Under the pieces are notes generated by a model. It was not told the DNA's origin. It did no database searches and saw nothing but the letters and a program-made list of their open reading frames with translations. Shown piece after piece: positions 17,912 through 27,800 of a stretch of DNA of 64,000 bases. The stretch comes from Maricaulis sp034659015. GTDB lineage: Bacteria > Pseudomonadota > Alphaproteobacteria > Caulobacterales > Maricaulaceae. The position numbers and the translations under genes are program-made. How positions within the stretch are numbered: position 1 is the stretch's first letter; every line of letters starts with the position of its first letter. The stretch spans positions 149,503-213,502 of the forward strand of contig JAYEGL010000014.1 in the NCBI GenBank assembly GCA_034659015.1, written 5' to 3'.

Positions 17912-18369
17912 GATCCGCCTCCCTGGCGCGGCGGCAGGCGCAGCGACTTCTTGTTGTCGCGCGCGAAGCTGCGGGCGTTTTTCTTGCGCTCGGCGAGCCG
18001 GTCCGGATTCCAGATCTCGAAACGCGAGCCCAGGCCGACGAAGGCTGCCTTGCCGTCGAGGCCGGCGTGCTCGATCAGGTCCCGGGGAAGGGTGACACGG
18101 CCGGTGCCGTCGAAGGCCAGGCCGCGGGTGTCGCCGAAAATGGTCTGCTCGAAGGCGGCGCGGGCGTCGTCATAGGGGTCCATCTCCTCGAGCAGGTCCA
18201 GATAGCGGTCGAGCAGGGCCTGCCCGCCGCCTTCCAGATACCCGCCCTCGAAAGACGGCCACACATAGATTTTCTCTTCGGGATCGTTCTTGACGACCGC
18301 GCGGAAACCCGCCGGCACGGAAACCCGTCCCTTTGCGTCCACACCATTGATCGTCGTCGACAGAAACAC
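17908..18369 (-). CDS. mraZ: Transcriptional regulator MraZ
   Basis: MraZ is a ring-forming AbrB-fold DNA-binding protein that regulates its own dcw operon. The 153-residue product contains the two tandem half-domains with conserved D-x-x-x-R loops: VDAKGRVSVPAGFR near residue 10 and FDGTGRVTLPRDLIEHAGL near residue 86, plus ALLDRYLDLLEEMDPYDD. It is the first gene of the cluster. Five ATG-led 10-bp repeats lie 39-83 bp in front of its start and are the likely binding site. Confidence 0.96.
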   Translation of the reverse strand: MFLSTTINGVDAKGRVSVPAGFRAVVKNDPEEKIYVWPSFEGGYLEGGGQALLDRYLDLLEEMDPYDDARAAFEQTIFGDTRGLAFDGTGRVTLPRDLIEHAGLDGKAAFVGLGSRFEIWNPDRLAERKKNARSFARDNKKSLRLPPRQGGGS

Positions 18370-18407
18370 GTTCGAGATACCCCCTGCCCCATGCGGACCG
18401 GTCTCAC

Positions 18408-18452
18408 ATGGTTAACTATGGGATAACATGGGTTCAGATGGGAAACAATGAC
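18408..18452. promoter_or_regulatory. Ten-bp-period ATGGG repeats upstream of mraZ (likely MraZ operator)
   Basis: ATG occurs at 18408, 18418, 18428, 18438 and 18448, exactly one every 10 bp. Three central copies read TGGGA, TGGGT and TGGGA separated by 5-bp spacers. TGGGN repeats with 5-bp spacers are the known MraZ recognition pattern in enterobacteria. The repeats read on the plus strand, opposite to the gene. Binding here is inferred. Confidence 0.75.
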
Positions 18453-18697
18453 GAAAGGGTCGTTTCACATGGATTAACGCGCCCTTCGAAGTATTCGCGC
18501 GGTGGAAAATCAAGAACAGAGGCGGAACATTAAGTTAATATCCACAGCCCCTGGCCGCGCGAGACGGGCCAAGTCCGGTCAAACGCGCAATCGGTTCGAT
18601 TTTTTCCGGAATGGAACAAGCAGTCTCGCGACGCGACGAAACGCAGCGATCCGGCGGGCATGGCGCCGCGCCTTCGGGTATTCGTGCGGGAATGGAA

Positions 18698-19093
<396 letters not shown>

Positions 19094-19119
19094 CTAGATC
19101 GGGCATGCCGCCCGGCCCG

Positions 19120-19785
19120 TCAAGACGCCGACGCCACCCGGGCGATGAGAGCACGGGTCTCCGCGTCGAGCGCGCCATCGACGCGGCCCGGCCGCCAGCG
19201 CCGCTGGAAGGCTTCCACCACCGCTTCCAGACCCGGCTCGAGCCCGTAACCGATGCGTTCGAGCAGGGCTTCCGGCTCACCCTCCGCCCGGGCATCGGGC
19301 AGGGCCAGCGCAGCACCGGACGCGGCCAGCTGCGGCCAGGGGAATTTCTCGCCGGGATCGGTCTTGCGGCCCGGCGCCACGTCGGAATGGCCGATCACAT
19401 CGCGGGGCGCGATCCCGTGCCGTCCCATGATATCCCGCACCAGTTCCGTCACGGCCTCGATCTGGACCGCGGGAAAGCCGGGCAGGCCGAAATCATGCCC
19501 GCCATTGACGATCTCGATGCCGATCGAGGCGGAATTCACGTCCCGCTCGCCGCGCCAATAGCTGACACCGGCATGCCAGGCGCGCATCGCCTCGGCGACG
19601 AGGCGGCAGACGCCGCCGTCCTCCTCAACCATGTAGTGAGCGGACACCGAGACTTCCGGATCGCACATCCGCGCCAGCGCCGCCGCGCCGGTCTTCATGC
19701 CGGTATAGTGCAGCACGACGAGGGAGAGCGGCCGTTTGCGCGCGTTGAAATTGGGCGACGGCGTGTCCCGGACCTTGAGGCTCAC
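19120..19785 (-). CDS. N-acetylmuramoyl-L-alanine amidase (AmpD/AmiD-like) with C-terminal peptidoglycan-binding domain
   Basis: Amidase_2-family zinc enzyme, 221 aa, that cleaves the MurNAc-L-Ala bond. Visible zinc ligands are His26 (VVLHYTG), His133 and Asp143 (IGHSDVAPGRKTDPG), with Glu91 (SIGIEIVN) as the likely catalytic acid. The C-terminal AVVEAFQRRWRPGRVDGAL is a PG_binding_1-like repeat. No signal peptide is visible, so it may act in the cytoplasm on recycled anhydro-muropeptides as AmpD does, although the domain layout is more like AmiD. The GTG start overlaps the upstream EamA gene stop (GTGA). Confidence 0.92.
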   Translation of the reverse strand: MSLKVRDTPSPNFNARKRPLSLVVLHYTGMKTGAAALARMCDPEVSVSAHYMVEEDGGVCRLVAEAMRAWHAGVSYWRGERDVNSASIGIEIVNGGHDFGLPGFPAVQIEAVTELVRDIMGRHGIAPRDVIGHSDVAPGRKTDPGEKFPWPQLAASGAALALPDARAEGEPEALLERIGYGLEPGLEAVVEAFQRRWRPGRVDGALDAETRALIARVASAS

Positions 19786-20708
19786 AGCGTCTTCTCCCGG
19801 GCCAGCGCCGCCGTGGGCAGTTTGCGGTTCGGCCGCAGCGCGATGATCCCGACCCCGCCCAGGGTAAGCAGGCCGCCGGCGATCAGGCGCCAGCCCAGCT
19901 CGTCGCCGGTGATGGTCAGCCCGGCGATCACGCCGATCAGAGGCGCCATCAGCGTCAGCGGGGCAATCAGTGTGGCGTCATAGCGCTGCAGCAGATTGTA
20001 GAAGACACCATGGCCGAACACGTTGACCAGCAGCACGGTGAAGGCCACGGCCATGACGATCGGCCAGCCGCCGGACACCATGGCGTCCATCTGACCGCTC
20101 TCGAAGGTCAGCGACAGCACCAGAAGCGGCGGCGCCGAGATCAGCCCGATCCAGGCCTGCATGCGGATCGAGTCGAGCGGCATCTGTTTGACCAGGATCA
20201 TGCCCACGGCTGCAGCGAAAGCCGCGCCGATCCCGATCAGCAGGCCGATGGACAGGTCCAGCTCGGCTGGATTGGCGATCACCAGCGCCACGCCGGCGAA
20301 GGAGACGATAATCCCGATGACGCGGGGCAGGCCCACCTTCTCCTTGAGGAAGATGACCGACAGGATGGTGGCAAAGGGCACGCCGGTCTGCACCGCGATC
20401 GCCATGCTCGACGGCGTTGCCCATTGCAGGCCGAGGAACATCAACGCGTACTGGCCGGCGCCCATGGTCAGCCCGATGCCGATCATGGTGCCGATCTTGG
20501 CCGGGATCGGCCGCAGCCAGGCGGCCAGCACGGCATAGAGCAGAATGAAGCGCATGAAGGCGAAGAAGAGCGGCGGCATGCCCTCGAAACCGGGGACCCA
20601 GCCGGGCGCTCCGGTCACGGCAAACTTGGCCACCACGAAATTGATGCCCCAGACAATGCAGACGGCGAACAGGGCCAGGAAATCCCGCAAACGCATGACA
20701 GGCTTCAT
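19782..20708 (-). CDS. EamA/DMT-family transporter
   Basis: A 308-residue integral membrane protein with about ten hydrophobic segments arranged as two EamA repeats, starting MKPVMRLRDFLALFAVCIVW, with LFFAFMRFILLYAVLAAWL in the first half and ALVIANPAELDL between halves. Such proteins export amino acids or other metabolites; the substrate cannot be read here. Translation is coupled to the amidase downstream (GTGA), which hints at, but does not prove, a link to cell-wall fragments. A second ATG four codons in (20696) is an alternative start; neither has a strong Shine-Dalgarno. Confidence 0.9.
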   Translation of the reverse strand: MKPVMRLRDFLALFAVCIVWGINFVVAKFAVTGAPGWVPGFEGMPPLFFAFMRFILLYAVLAAWLRPIPAKIGTMIGIGLTMGAGQYALMFLGLQWATPSSMAIAVQTGVPFATILSVIFLKEKVGLPRVIGIIVSFAGVALVIANPAELDLSIGLLIGIGAAFAAAVGMILVKQMPLDSIRMQAWIGLISAPPLLVLSLTFESGQMDAMVSGGWPIVMAVAFTVLLVNVFGHGVFYNLLQRYDATLIAPLTLMAPLIGVIAGLTITGDELGWRLIAGGLLTLGGVGIIALRPNRKLPTAALAREKTL

Positions 20709-20739
20709 GAACTGCGCCGCCCGCCCGGGCAAGTGCTGA

Positions 20740-20822
20740 AAAAAGGGGACAGGTCGAATTAACGGCTCCGTCTGTGCGTCGCGCGAACCGTGGTGCGCGC
20801 TAATTCGACCTGTCCCCTTTTT
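20740..20822. repeat. REP-like palindromic repeat A (GGGGACAGG core)
   Basis: A 22-bp arm, AAAAAGGGGACAGGTCGAAT plus TA (20740-20761), is repeated inverted at 20801-20822 with a 39-bp centre. It lies between the divergent EamA and lipoprotein genes. The GGGGACAGG core next to an A-tract is shared with repeats B and C and resembles REP sequences mobilised by RAYT transposases. No RAYT gene is in the window. Confidence 0.8.
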
Positions 20823-20906
20823 CCTCCTCCCCCGAACAGGGGATGGCTGGCCCGCGGCCGGGTCGGCAGTTTTTCCGCCGCACATTCTGCTCAAGGGGAG
20901 AGGACC

Positions 20907-21347
20907 ATGACGATCACCCGTATCACCGCGCTCGGCGCATCCGCCGCCATCGCCCTGATGGCCGCCGGTTGCGCGACCAGCTCCAGCGCCGAACCGGAAA
21001 CCGCCCTGCTTCAGGTCAGCCATCCGGGCGATGCCGACATGTCGTGCGATGCGCTGGAAACCGAGATCGCCCGCATGGATGCCATGATGGGCAATGACAT
21101 GCAGGCTGCCGCCAATGCGGAGGCCCGCGGCAGCGCCGCCGGTGCCGGCGCCAGTGCCGCGGTCACGGCCGCCGGTTATTCCGGCGCGCTCGGCCGGATG
21201 CCCGGTCTGGGCTTTGCCGCCAATGCCGCCGCCGGTCATGCTCAGGCCCAGGCGCAGGCGGAAGCGGAACGCCGCGAGGAAAACGCCCGCCGCGCCGAAC
21301 TTCGCCGCACCAGCCTGATGGGCATCTATCAGGGCCGCGACTGCTAG
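20907..21347 (+). CDS. Small alanine-rich lipoprotein of unknown function
   Basis: A 146-residue secreted protein from the ATG at 20907, which has AAGGGGAGAGG just upstream. The N-terminus MTITRITALGASAAIALMAA ends in a lipobox (LMAAGC), so it is predicted to be lipidated at Cys22. The mature part has SCDALETEIARMDAMMGN, a glycine/alanine-rich middle that could be membrane-associated, and a charged C-terminal helix (AQAQAEAERREENARRAELR). I recognise no family beyond a resemblance to small envelope lipoproteins. It converges on the esterase-like gene across repeat B. Confidence 0.85.
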   Translation: MTITRITALGASAAIALMAAGCATSSSAEPETALLQVSHPGDADMSCDALETEIARMDAMMGNDMQAAANAEARGSAAGAGASAAVTAAGYSGALGRMPGLGFAANAAAGHAQAQAQAEAERREENARRAELRRTSLMGIYQGRDC

Positions 21348-21351
21348 GACA

Positions 21352-21408
21352 AAAAAAGGGGACAGGTGGAATTAGCGCAGCGCGTTAATTCCACCTGTCC
21401 CCTTTTTT
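21352..21408. repeat. REP-like palindromic repeat B, possible bidirectional terminator
   Basis: Arms of 23 bp (21352-21374 and 21386-21408) with core GGGGACAGGTGGAATTA surround an 11-nt loop. Each strand reads as a GC stem preceded by A and followed by a T run. It sits between the convergent lipoprotein and esterase genes, so it can terminate both. The TAA of the esterase gene falls inside the T tract. Confidence 0.85.
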
Positions 21409-22633
21409 ACTCGCCGAAATGCGCATCCAGAAATTCCAGGAAACGCGCCCAGTCCACGGCGGTGACGCCGTGCAGGCCGCGCCGCATGAAGACAGCCAGA
21501 TCGGCTTCGGGGTCGAAATCGCCCAGCCCGCCCTGTTCCAGACCGTCCGAACCGTAGAGCGCATAGACCGGATCGGCCCATCGTGCCGCCCGCAGCGACC
21601 CGCCCGGGTCTGACCACTGGTCGCGCCAGGCCCCGCCGATCAAGAGCGGCCGCGGCGCCATCAGCGCGATGAGCTGGTGCTGGTCGACGGGCAAGTCCGC
21701 CTCCCGGCCCGCATGGGCGGCATAGCGATCGTTGAACCAGTGCGGATAGCTATCGGTGATCTGGGCGACGCTCTCGCCGGCATCGGACCGGCTGAGCGTC
21801 GTTCCGCCGGTACCCGCCTGGTGCGCGATCACCAGATCGATGCGCGGATCGAAGGCGGCCGCCAGCAGCGCCGACTTGCCGTTGCGCGAATGGCCCCAGA
21901 CCGCCATGCGGTCCGCGTCGAAACGCTCGTCGGCCTGCAGCACGTCGATGGCACGGGAATAGGCCCAGGCCCAGGCGGCGATGGCCCCGCTCCCGGCATC
22001 CGGCGACAGCGCCTCCAGGGCGGTCTCGGCCGCCTCCGCATTGTCCGGCACGATATCGCCGGGATAGATGAAGGCCAGCGCATAGCCGTGTTCCAGGATC
22101 TCCGCGACCGGCGGCTCCATGATGTGCCGTCCGAAGATCCGCTCGATCGCCCAGCGGGTCCATCCGCCCGGCCGGCAATCGGGCGCATGCGGGCTGATCG
22201 GCCCGGCCACGCCCTCGTGCCAGCCCAGCGCAGCCCGGTTGCCGCAGAACATCTGCATGACCACGACCGGAACCGGTCCCTCGGCCGTGGCGGGAAGCAC
22301 CGTGGCGAGATGGGTCGTCGAACCGCCAAGCTCCAGCGTGTACTGCTCGATCCGTCCGGCGCCGTCATAGGCGGCCGGATCGAGCAGGGAGTGCGACAGG
22401 ATCGCGGCACCGGCGGTATCGGGCCAGACGCCGTAGACCTCGCGCTGGAAAGCCTCGCGCAATCCGCCCCGGCGCGCCTCCCATCCCGCCCGCGTCAGGC
22501 CGGACAGGTCGAGCGCCGCAGGCGGATCCTCGCCGCCATGCCGGGCCGAAACCTTGGGCAGGACCATGGAGACGCAGCCCACCAGCATCAGCGGCAGGAG
22601 AATGACGAGCAAGAGCGGAATGAAACGGCGCAC
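21407..22633 (-). CDS. CE15 (glucuronoyl esterase)-like alpha/beta-hydrolase lipoprotein
   Basis: A 408-residue secreted hydrolase. The N-terminus MRRFIPLLLVILLPLMLV ends in a lipobox (LVGC, Cys20), predicting an envelope-anchored lipoprotein. The nucleophile motif WGHSRNGKSAL (Ser249) matches the G-x-S-R-x-G-K pattern of carbohydrate esterase family 15, and His388 in RRGLHGVTAVDW is a good candidate for the third triad member. Other supporting patches are EVYGVWPD and MAPRPLLIGG. CE15 enzymes cleave glucuronate esters in plant or algal polymers; the substrate here is inferred only. The stop codon falls within repeat B. Confidence 0.85.
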   Translation of the reverse strand: MRRFIPLLLVILLPLMLVGCVSMVLPKVSARHGGEDPPAALDLSGLTRAGWEARRGGLREAFQREVYGVWPDTAGAAILSHSLLDPAAYDGAGRIEQYTLELGGSTTHLATVLPATAEGPVPVVVMQMFCGNRAALGWHEGVAGPISPHAPDCRPGGWTRWAIERIFGRHIMEPPVAEILEHGYALAFIYPGDIVPDNAEAAETALEALSPDAGSGAIAAWAWAYSRAIDVLQADERFDADRMAVWGHSRNGKSALLAAAFDPRIDLVIAHQAGTGGTTLSRSDAGESVAQITDSYPHWFNDRYAAHAGREADLPVDQHQLIALMAPRPLLIGGAWRDQWSDPGGSLRAARWADPVYALYGSDGLEQGGLGDFDPEADLAVFMRRGLHGVTAVDWARFLEFLDAHFGE

Positions 22634-22721
22634 GGACAGGGTCCCTCACGAAAGCGGTCGCAGGAAGACTAACCGGCACCCCGGCGCGGAAAACTCACAA
22701 TTGCGGGAAGCGGGCCTGCCG

Positions 22722-23006
22722 TCAGCGGCCGAGATCGACGGTCCAGCCGTCGGGGCCCCGCGTGGCGACAAGAATGTCGTCATCGCCGCCGCGCGGCGTG
22801 CCGCGCAGCTTGCGCCACAGCCAGTAGGCACCGCCGGCGAGCATGGCCACACCGGCCAGCACCAGGAAGGCGGCCGTCAGCATGGCGGCCAGGAAGATGA
22901 CAAGGCCAAGGAAAGCCAGGGCGATCACGGCGGCCAGGACATCACGCAGGATCCGCCCGGCCTTGGAGGAGAAGAAGTCGGTCTTGGCGTGACTCGCGTC
23001 AGTCAT
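22722..23006 (-). CDS. Small two-TM membrane protein
   Basis: A 94-residue protein beginning MTDASHAKTDFFSSKAGRIL, with two adjacent hydrophobic stretches (about residues 22-45 and 47-66) and a short polar tail GPDGWTVDLGR. No family motif is visible. It lies between the TerB-DnaJ gene and the esterase gene on the same strand, with no overlap to either. The function is unknown. Confidence 0.75.
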   Translation of the reverse strand: MTDASHAKTDFFSSKAGRILRDVLAAVIALAFLGLVIFLAAMLTAAFLVLAGVAMLAGGAYWLWRKLRGTPRGGDDDILVATRGPDGWTVDLGR

Positions 23007-23072
23007 GTCGTCCTATCCGGTCCAGTTTCGCCCCCATCCCTGCATGACATGTTGGCATTCCTGTGGCGTCAG

Positions 23073-23774
23073 TCAATTGGCGGCGCCTGCGACGAGACCG
23101 CGCTCCTGGAGAATCTGGCCGTAAGCCGTGTTGATCGCAGCCATTTTCTCGTCGGCCATGCGCTGGATTTCCGGCGGCGCACCGCGGGCGATCAGCCGGT
23201 CGGGGTGATTCTGCGAGGCGATCCGGCGATAGGCACGGCGCAGGTCGATGTCGGAAATGTCCGCATCGATCCCCAGGATGACATAGGGATCGTCGTTCGC
23301 ACCCTCGATATGGGCCGAGCGGATGCGCCGGAACTCCGCTTCGGAGAAACCGAAAATGTCGGCGACGCGCTGCAGATAGTCCATCTCGTCCGGGGTGACG
23401 GTGCCGTCTGCCTTGGCGATGTGGAACAGCCCGTCCAGCACGTCTTCAAGCATGGCCGGATAGCAGCTGAAACGCTTGGCCAGACGCCGCGCATAGCCGT
23501 CGAAGCCCAGCGTGGTCTGGGTGGCCAGCTGGAAGGCGCGGTCCAGCGCCGCGCGGCCCTCGGGCGGCGGGCGGAAGACCTCGTAGAAGGCCCGCACCTC
23601 GCTGCGCGAGACATCCCCGTCGGCCTTGGCCATCTTGGCGCCCAGACCGATCAGCGCCATGGCAAAATCGGCGTCCTCGACCTGGTGCAGGCGCGCCCGG
23701 TCGTCACAACCGTCGCACTCCAGGAAGCAGTCCCGGCCCTTCAGCCGGAGCGCCAGTCTTTGCCAGAATCCCAT
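23073..23774 (-). CDS. TerB-DnaJ (DjlA-like) co-chaperone domain protein
   Basis: A 233-residue protein with an N-terminal cysteine pair (CFLECDGCDD), a TerB-like helical acidic domain (KMAKADGDVSRSEVRAFYEV, repeated as HIAKADGTVTPDEMDYLQRV) and a C-terminal J domain (DPYVILGIDADISDIDLRRA with HPD in ASQNHPDRL). This is the soluble part of a DjlA-type DnaK co-chaperone; unlike E. coli DjlA it lacks an N-terminal membrane segment. The ATG at 23774 is preceded by AGGAGG at 9 nt. The HPD loop is intact, so DnaK stimulation is plausible. Confidence 0.88.
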   Translation of the reverse strand: MGFWQRLALRLKGRDCFLECDGCDDRARLHQVEDADFAMALIGLGAKMAKADGDVSRSEVRAFYEVFRPPPEGRAALDRAFQLATQTTLGFDGYARRLAKRFSCYPAMLEDVLDGLFHIAKADGTVTPDEMDYLQRVADIFGFSEAEFRRIRSAHIEGANDDPYVILGIDADISDIDLRRAYRRIASQNHPDRLIARGAPPEIQRMADEKMAAINTAYGQILQERGLVAGAAN

Positions 23775-23823
23775 GCGCGTCACCCTCCTGCGCTCCCCAG
23801 ATATGTATCCGGATGGCGCAATG

Positions 23824-24285
23824 CTATTCTTCCCCGGCCATTTCACCCTGGCGGCGTGCAGTTCGCCGCGCAGAAACCATCTTCTCCATGAGATCGACAA
23901 GCACGTTCTGCTCGTCCGCCGTGAGCGGTTCGAGCATGTCGGCATTGACGGACCGTGCCGCCTCGATCGCCGGCGCCCTGAGCTCCCGGGCACGATCGGT
24001 GAGGAAGACGAGCCGCGCCCGGCGGTCCTCGGGATGCGGCGCGCGGCGGATCAGCCCGTCGCGTTCCATGCGCGTCAGCGTATTCGCCATGGTCGCCTGC
24101 TCCACATCGAGCCGGGATACCAGCTCGACCTGGGTGAGACCATCGCCCTCCCATAATTCCAGCAGCGTCATGAACTGCGCCGGGGCCAGTCCCAGCGGGG
24201 CGATACGCCCGTGCAGGGCATGCGCAAACAGGCGGGCGAGATGGTTGGTAAGATAGCCGGCGGACCGGAGCTTGTCGAAATCCAT
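23824..24285 (-). CDS. MarR-family transcriptional regulator
   Basis: A 153-residue winged-helix protein: LAPAQFMTLLELWEGDGLTQ leads to the recognition helix region SRLDVEQATMANTLTRMERD and the wing GLIRRAPHPEDRRARLVFLT. MarR proteins are dimeric, ligand-responsive repressors. It is divergent from a small membrane-protein gene, and the 68-bp gap between them contains two palindromes (24305-24335) that are its probable operators, so it likely controls both itself and the neighbour. Confidence 0.93.
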   Translation of the reverse strand: MDFDKLRSAGYLTNHLARLFAHALHGRIAPLGLAPAQFMTLLELWEGDGLTQVELVSRLDVEQATMANTLTRMERDGLIRRAPHPEDRRARLVFLTDRARELRAPAIEAARSVNADMLEPLTADEQNVLVDLMEKMVSARRTARRQGEMAGEE

Positions 24286-24304
24286 GCCCGATTGATTGCA
24301 TTAG

Positions 24305-24335
24305 ATAGCACGCTATGCAATACATAGCATGCTAT
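24305..24335. promoter_or_regulatory. Pair of 12-bp palindromes, likely MarR operators
   Basis: ATAGCATGCTAT (24324-24335) is a perfect palindrome and ATAGCACGCTAT (24305-24316) differs at the centre only. Their centres are 19 bp apart in the divergent promoter region of the MarR gene and the small membrane protein. Confidence 0.75.
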
Positions 24336-24353
24336 TTAAATATGGAGATCCAC

Positions 24354-24809
24354 ATGTCCCGCCCCCTCGTCCGCCTGCATCGCACCGCCGGTGTTGCCGC
24401 CGGCCTGATAATCCTCGTCTTCCTGACCGTCTCGGCCCTTAGCGAGCTGAACGGCGATCCGGACATGATCCGCCGCGCCAAGACGGCCATCGCCTGGGGC
24501 CTCATCGCCCTTGTCCCCGCTCTCATGATCACCGGCGCCTCCGGCATGCGGCTCGGCAAGGGCTGGAAAGGCCCCGCCATCGCCGCCAAGAAACGCCGCA
24601 TGGCGCTCGTCGCTGCCAACGGCATGCTCATCCTCGTCCCCAGCGCCCTCGCCCTGGCCTGGCTGGCCCGGCAGGGCGAGACCGGCGCTGCGTTCGCGAT
24701 CGTCCAGACGGTTGAGTTCCTGGCCGGGGGAACAAATCTGCTCCTTATCGGGTTGAATGCGCGCGACGGGATCGCGATGACACGGCGGCGCACGGCGGGT
24801 ATGGCTTGA
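24354..24809 (+). CDS. Small integral membrane protein (MarR-linked)
   Basis: A 151-residue protein starting MSRPLVRLHRTAGVAAGLII with GGAG 6 nt before the ATG. It has four hydrophobic segments (about AGLIILVFLTVSAL, AIAWGLIALVPALMI, LVAANGMLILVPSALALAWL and TVEFLAGGTNLLLIGLNA). No transporter motif is recognised. It is divergent from the MarR regulator over two palindromes and so is its probable target. Possible roles include stress or drug response, but the sequence does not decide this. Confidence 0.85.
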   Translation: MSRPLVRLHRTAGVAAGLIILVFLTVSALSELNGDPDMIRRAKTAIAWGLIALVPALMITGASGMRLGKGWKGPAIAAKKRRMALVAANGMLILVPSALALAWLARQGETGAAFAIVQTVEFLAGGTNLLLIGLNARDGIAMTRRRTAGMA

Positions 24810-24864
24810 AGTCGCTTGCCCAGCCCCTAGTCTCGCGCCAGCGGAAAACAGGCGAGGTGCAGTC

Positions 24865-27800
24865 ATGGGCGACAGTCAGTGGGAATTCTGGATCGACCGG
24901 GGCGGCACCTTCACCGATGTGATCGGCCGCGCGCCGGACGGGCGCCTGCACGCGCTCAAACTGCTCTCGGAAAGCCCGGACTATCCCGACGCCGCCACGG
25001 AAGGCGTACGCCGCCTGTCGAACGGCGAACCGGTCGGCGCGGTCAAGATGGGCACCACGGTCGCCACCAATGCCCTGCTGGAACGCAAGGGCGCGCGCAC
25101 CCTCTTCCTGGTGACGAAGGGGTTTGCCGACCTGCTGGTGATCGGCGACCAGACGCGGCCGGACATTTTCGCCCTCGACCTGAAACGCCCCGATCCGCTC
25201 TATGACCGCGTCGTGGAAATGGACGAACGCCTGGATGCCGATGGCGAAACGGTCGAGCCGCTGGACGAGGCCGCAGCCCGGCAGGCGCTGGAGACCGCCA
25301 AGGCGGAGGGCATGGAAACCGTCGCCATCGCCCTCATGCACGCCTACGCCAATGACATCCACGAGGCGCGCCTGGAGGAGATGGCGCGCGAGGCCGGGTT
25401 CGAAACCGTCATACGCTCTTCCGTCGCCTCGCCGCTGGTGAAGATCGGACCGCGCGCCTCGACCACGGTGCTGGACGCCTACCTCACCCCGGTCCTGCGC
25501 GACTATGTGAACCGGGTCGACACGGGGCTGGACGGCACGCCGCTCTTCTTCATGCAATCCTCCGGCGGACTCGCCCCGGCCGGGGCCTTCCATGCCCGCG
25601 ACGCGGTCCTGTCGGGCCCTGCGGGCGGCGTGGTCGGCATGGCCAAAACCGCGAAACGCGCCGGCACGGACAAGGTGATCGGGTTCGACATGGGCGGCAC
25701 CTCGACCGACGTATCGCGCTATGACGGCGACCAGTACGACCGGGTCCAGGAAACTGTCGTGGCCGGCCAGCGGCTGCGCGCGCCGATGATGGCGGTGCAC
25801 ACGGTGGCCGCCGGCGGCGGGTCGATCCTCACTTTCGACGGCGAACGCGCCCGGGTCGGGCCGGACAGCGCCGGTGCCATGCCGGGGCCCGCCGGCTATG
25901 GCCGCGGAGGACCGGCCGCGGTGACCGATGCGAACATCGTGCTGGGCCGCATCCAGCCGCACTGGTTCCCGAAAGTCTTTGGCGAGAACTCCGACGCCCC
26001 GCTCAACGTGGAGGCCAGCCGCACCGCGCTGGGAGCGCTGGCAGAGGAGATGGGCCTGGCCAGCCCAGAAGAGGCCGCCGAGGGCTTTCTCGCCGTTGCC
26101 GTGGAGAGCATGGCCCAGGCGATCAAGCAGATTTCCATCGGACAGGGTGTGAACCCCTCGGGCTATGCCCTCGCCGCTTTCGGCGGCGCCGGCGCCCAGC
26201 ATGCCTGCCGCGTCGCCGATGCGCTGGGCATGATCTCGGTGCTGATCCACCCCTATGGCGGCCTGCTGTCGGCCCTGGGCATCGGGCTGGCCGATATCCG
26301 GGAAACCCGCATGGGTGCCGTGGAGAAGCCGCTCGACGAGGCTTTCGAGGACGCCCGGGCCATCGCCGACAGGCTGGACGCGGAAGCGCGCGAGGCGCTG
26401 GCCGCCCAGGGCCTGCCCGCCGACGCCGTCCGCTCGCGCGGCGAGTGGCGCCTGAAAGTCTCCGGCTCCGACACCTCCATCCCGGTCCCCGAAGGCGACC
26501 GCGACACCATGGAGCGCGACTTCCGCGACGCCCACAAACGCCTCTTCGGCTTCGTGCCCGAAGGCGCACTGATCGTGGAATCGGTGACCCGCGAAGCCGA
26601 ATGCGAACCGCCCGGCTCCGGCGACTGGTCCATCGACATGCCGGCGACCGATTCCGCTTCTCTGGAGGCGAAGGCCACGGCGAAAATGTTCGACAGCGGC
26701 GCCTGGCGCGACGTGCCCGTCTACGCGCTGGACCAGTTCGCTCCCGGTGCCGGCAAAAGCGGCCCGGCCCTGATCATGGACCCCAATTCGACGATCGTCC
26801 TGGACGCCGGCTGGGAAGCCTCGCGGCTGGAGGACGGGACGCTGAAACTCCAGCGCGCCGCAGCGCCGGACGAGGCCCGGGGCGGCACCGAGCTCGACCC
26901 GATCCGGCTGGAACTCTTCAACAAGCGTTTCATGTCGGTTGCCGAGCAGATGGGCGTGGCACTGGAGCGCACGGCCCACTCGGTCAACATCAAGGAACGG
27001 CTGGACTTTTCCTGCGCCGTCTTCGACGCAAAGGGCGGGCTGGTCGCCAATGCACCGCACATGCCGGTCCATCTCGGCTCGATGTCGGCCTCGGTGCGCG
27101 CGGCAGCCGAAGCGCATCCCGATCTCGGACCGGGCGATGCGGTGGCCGTCAACGCGCCCTATGACGGCGGCACCCACCTGCCGGACATCACGATCGTCAC
27201 CCCCGTGCACGACACGGCGTCGCATGAACGTCTCTTCTATGTCGCATCGAGGGGACACCATGCGGACGTCGGCGGGATCGCACCGGGCTCGATGCCGCCC
27301 TTCTCGCGGACGATCGACGAGGAAGGCGTGCAGTTCCGGAACGTCAAGGTGATGGACAACGGGCATTTCCTTGAGGCTGACGTGCGCGACGTGCTCGCGT
27401 CCGGCAGTCACCCGGCCCGGCGCCCCGACCAGAATATCGCCGACATGAAGGCCCAGCTGGCCGCCTGCGCCAAGGGCGCGGACGAGCTGCACCGGCTTGT
27501 CGCCGACAACGGGCTGGATGTGGTGAAGGCCTATATGGGCCACGTCCAGGACAATGCCGAGCGCGCCGTGCGCCGGGTCATCGACGCGCTGGACGACGGC
27601 GTGCACACGGTCCGCCTCGACGACGGCGCGGAGATCCGCGTGGCCATATCGGTCGACCGCGAGCGCCGCACCGCAAAGGTCGATTTCACCGGCACCTCGC
27701 CCCAGCGCGACAGCAATTTCAACGCCCCGGCCTCGGTGGCGCGGGCGGCCGTGCTCTACGTCTTCCGCTGCCTGGTGGGCGATGCCATCCCGCTCAACGA

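Noticed and set aside
20709..21239. Extended N-terminus of the EamA transporter
   Set aside because: It crosses repeat A and the lipoprotein gene on the other strand and has no membrane-protein character.
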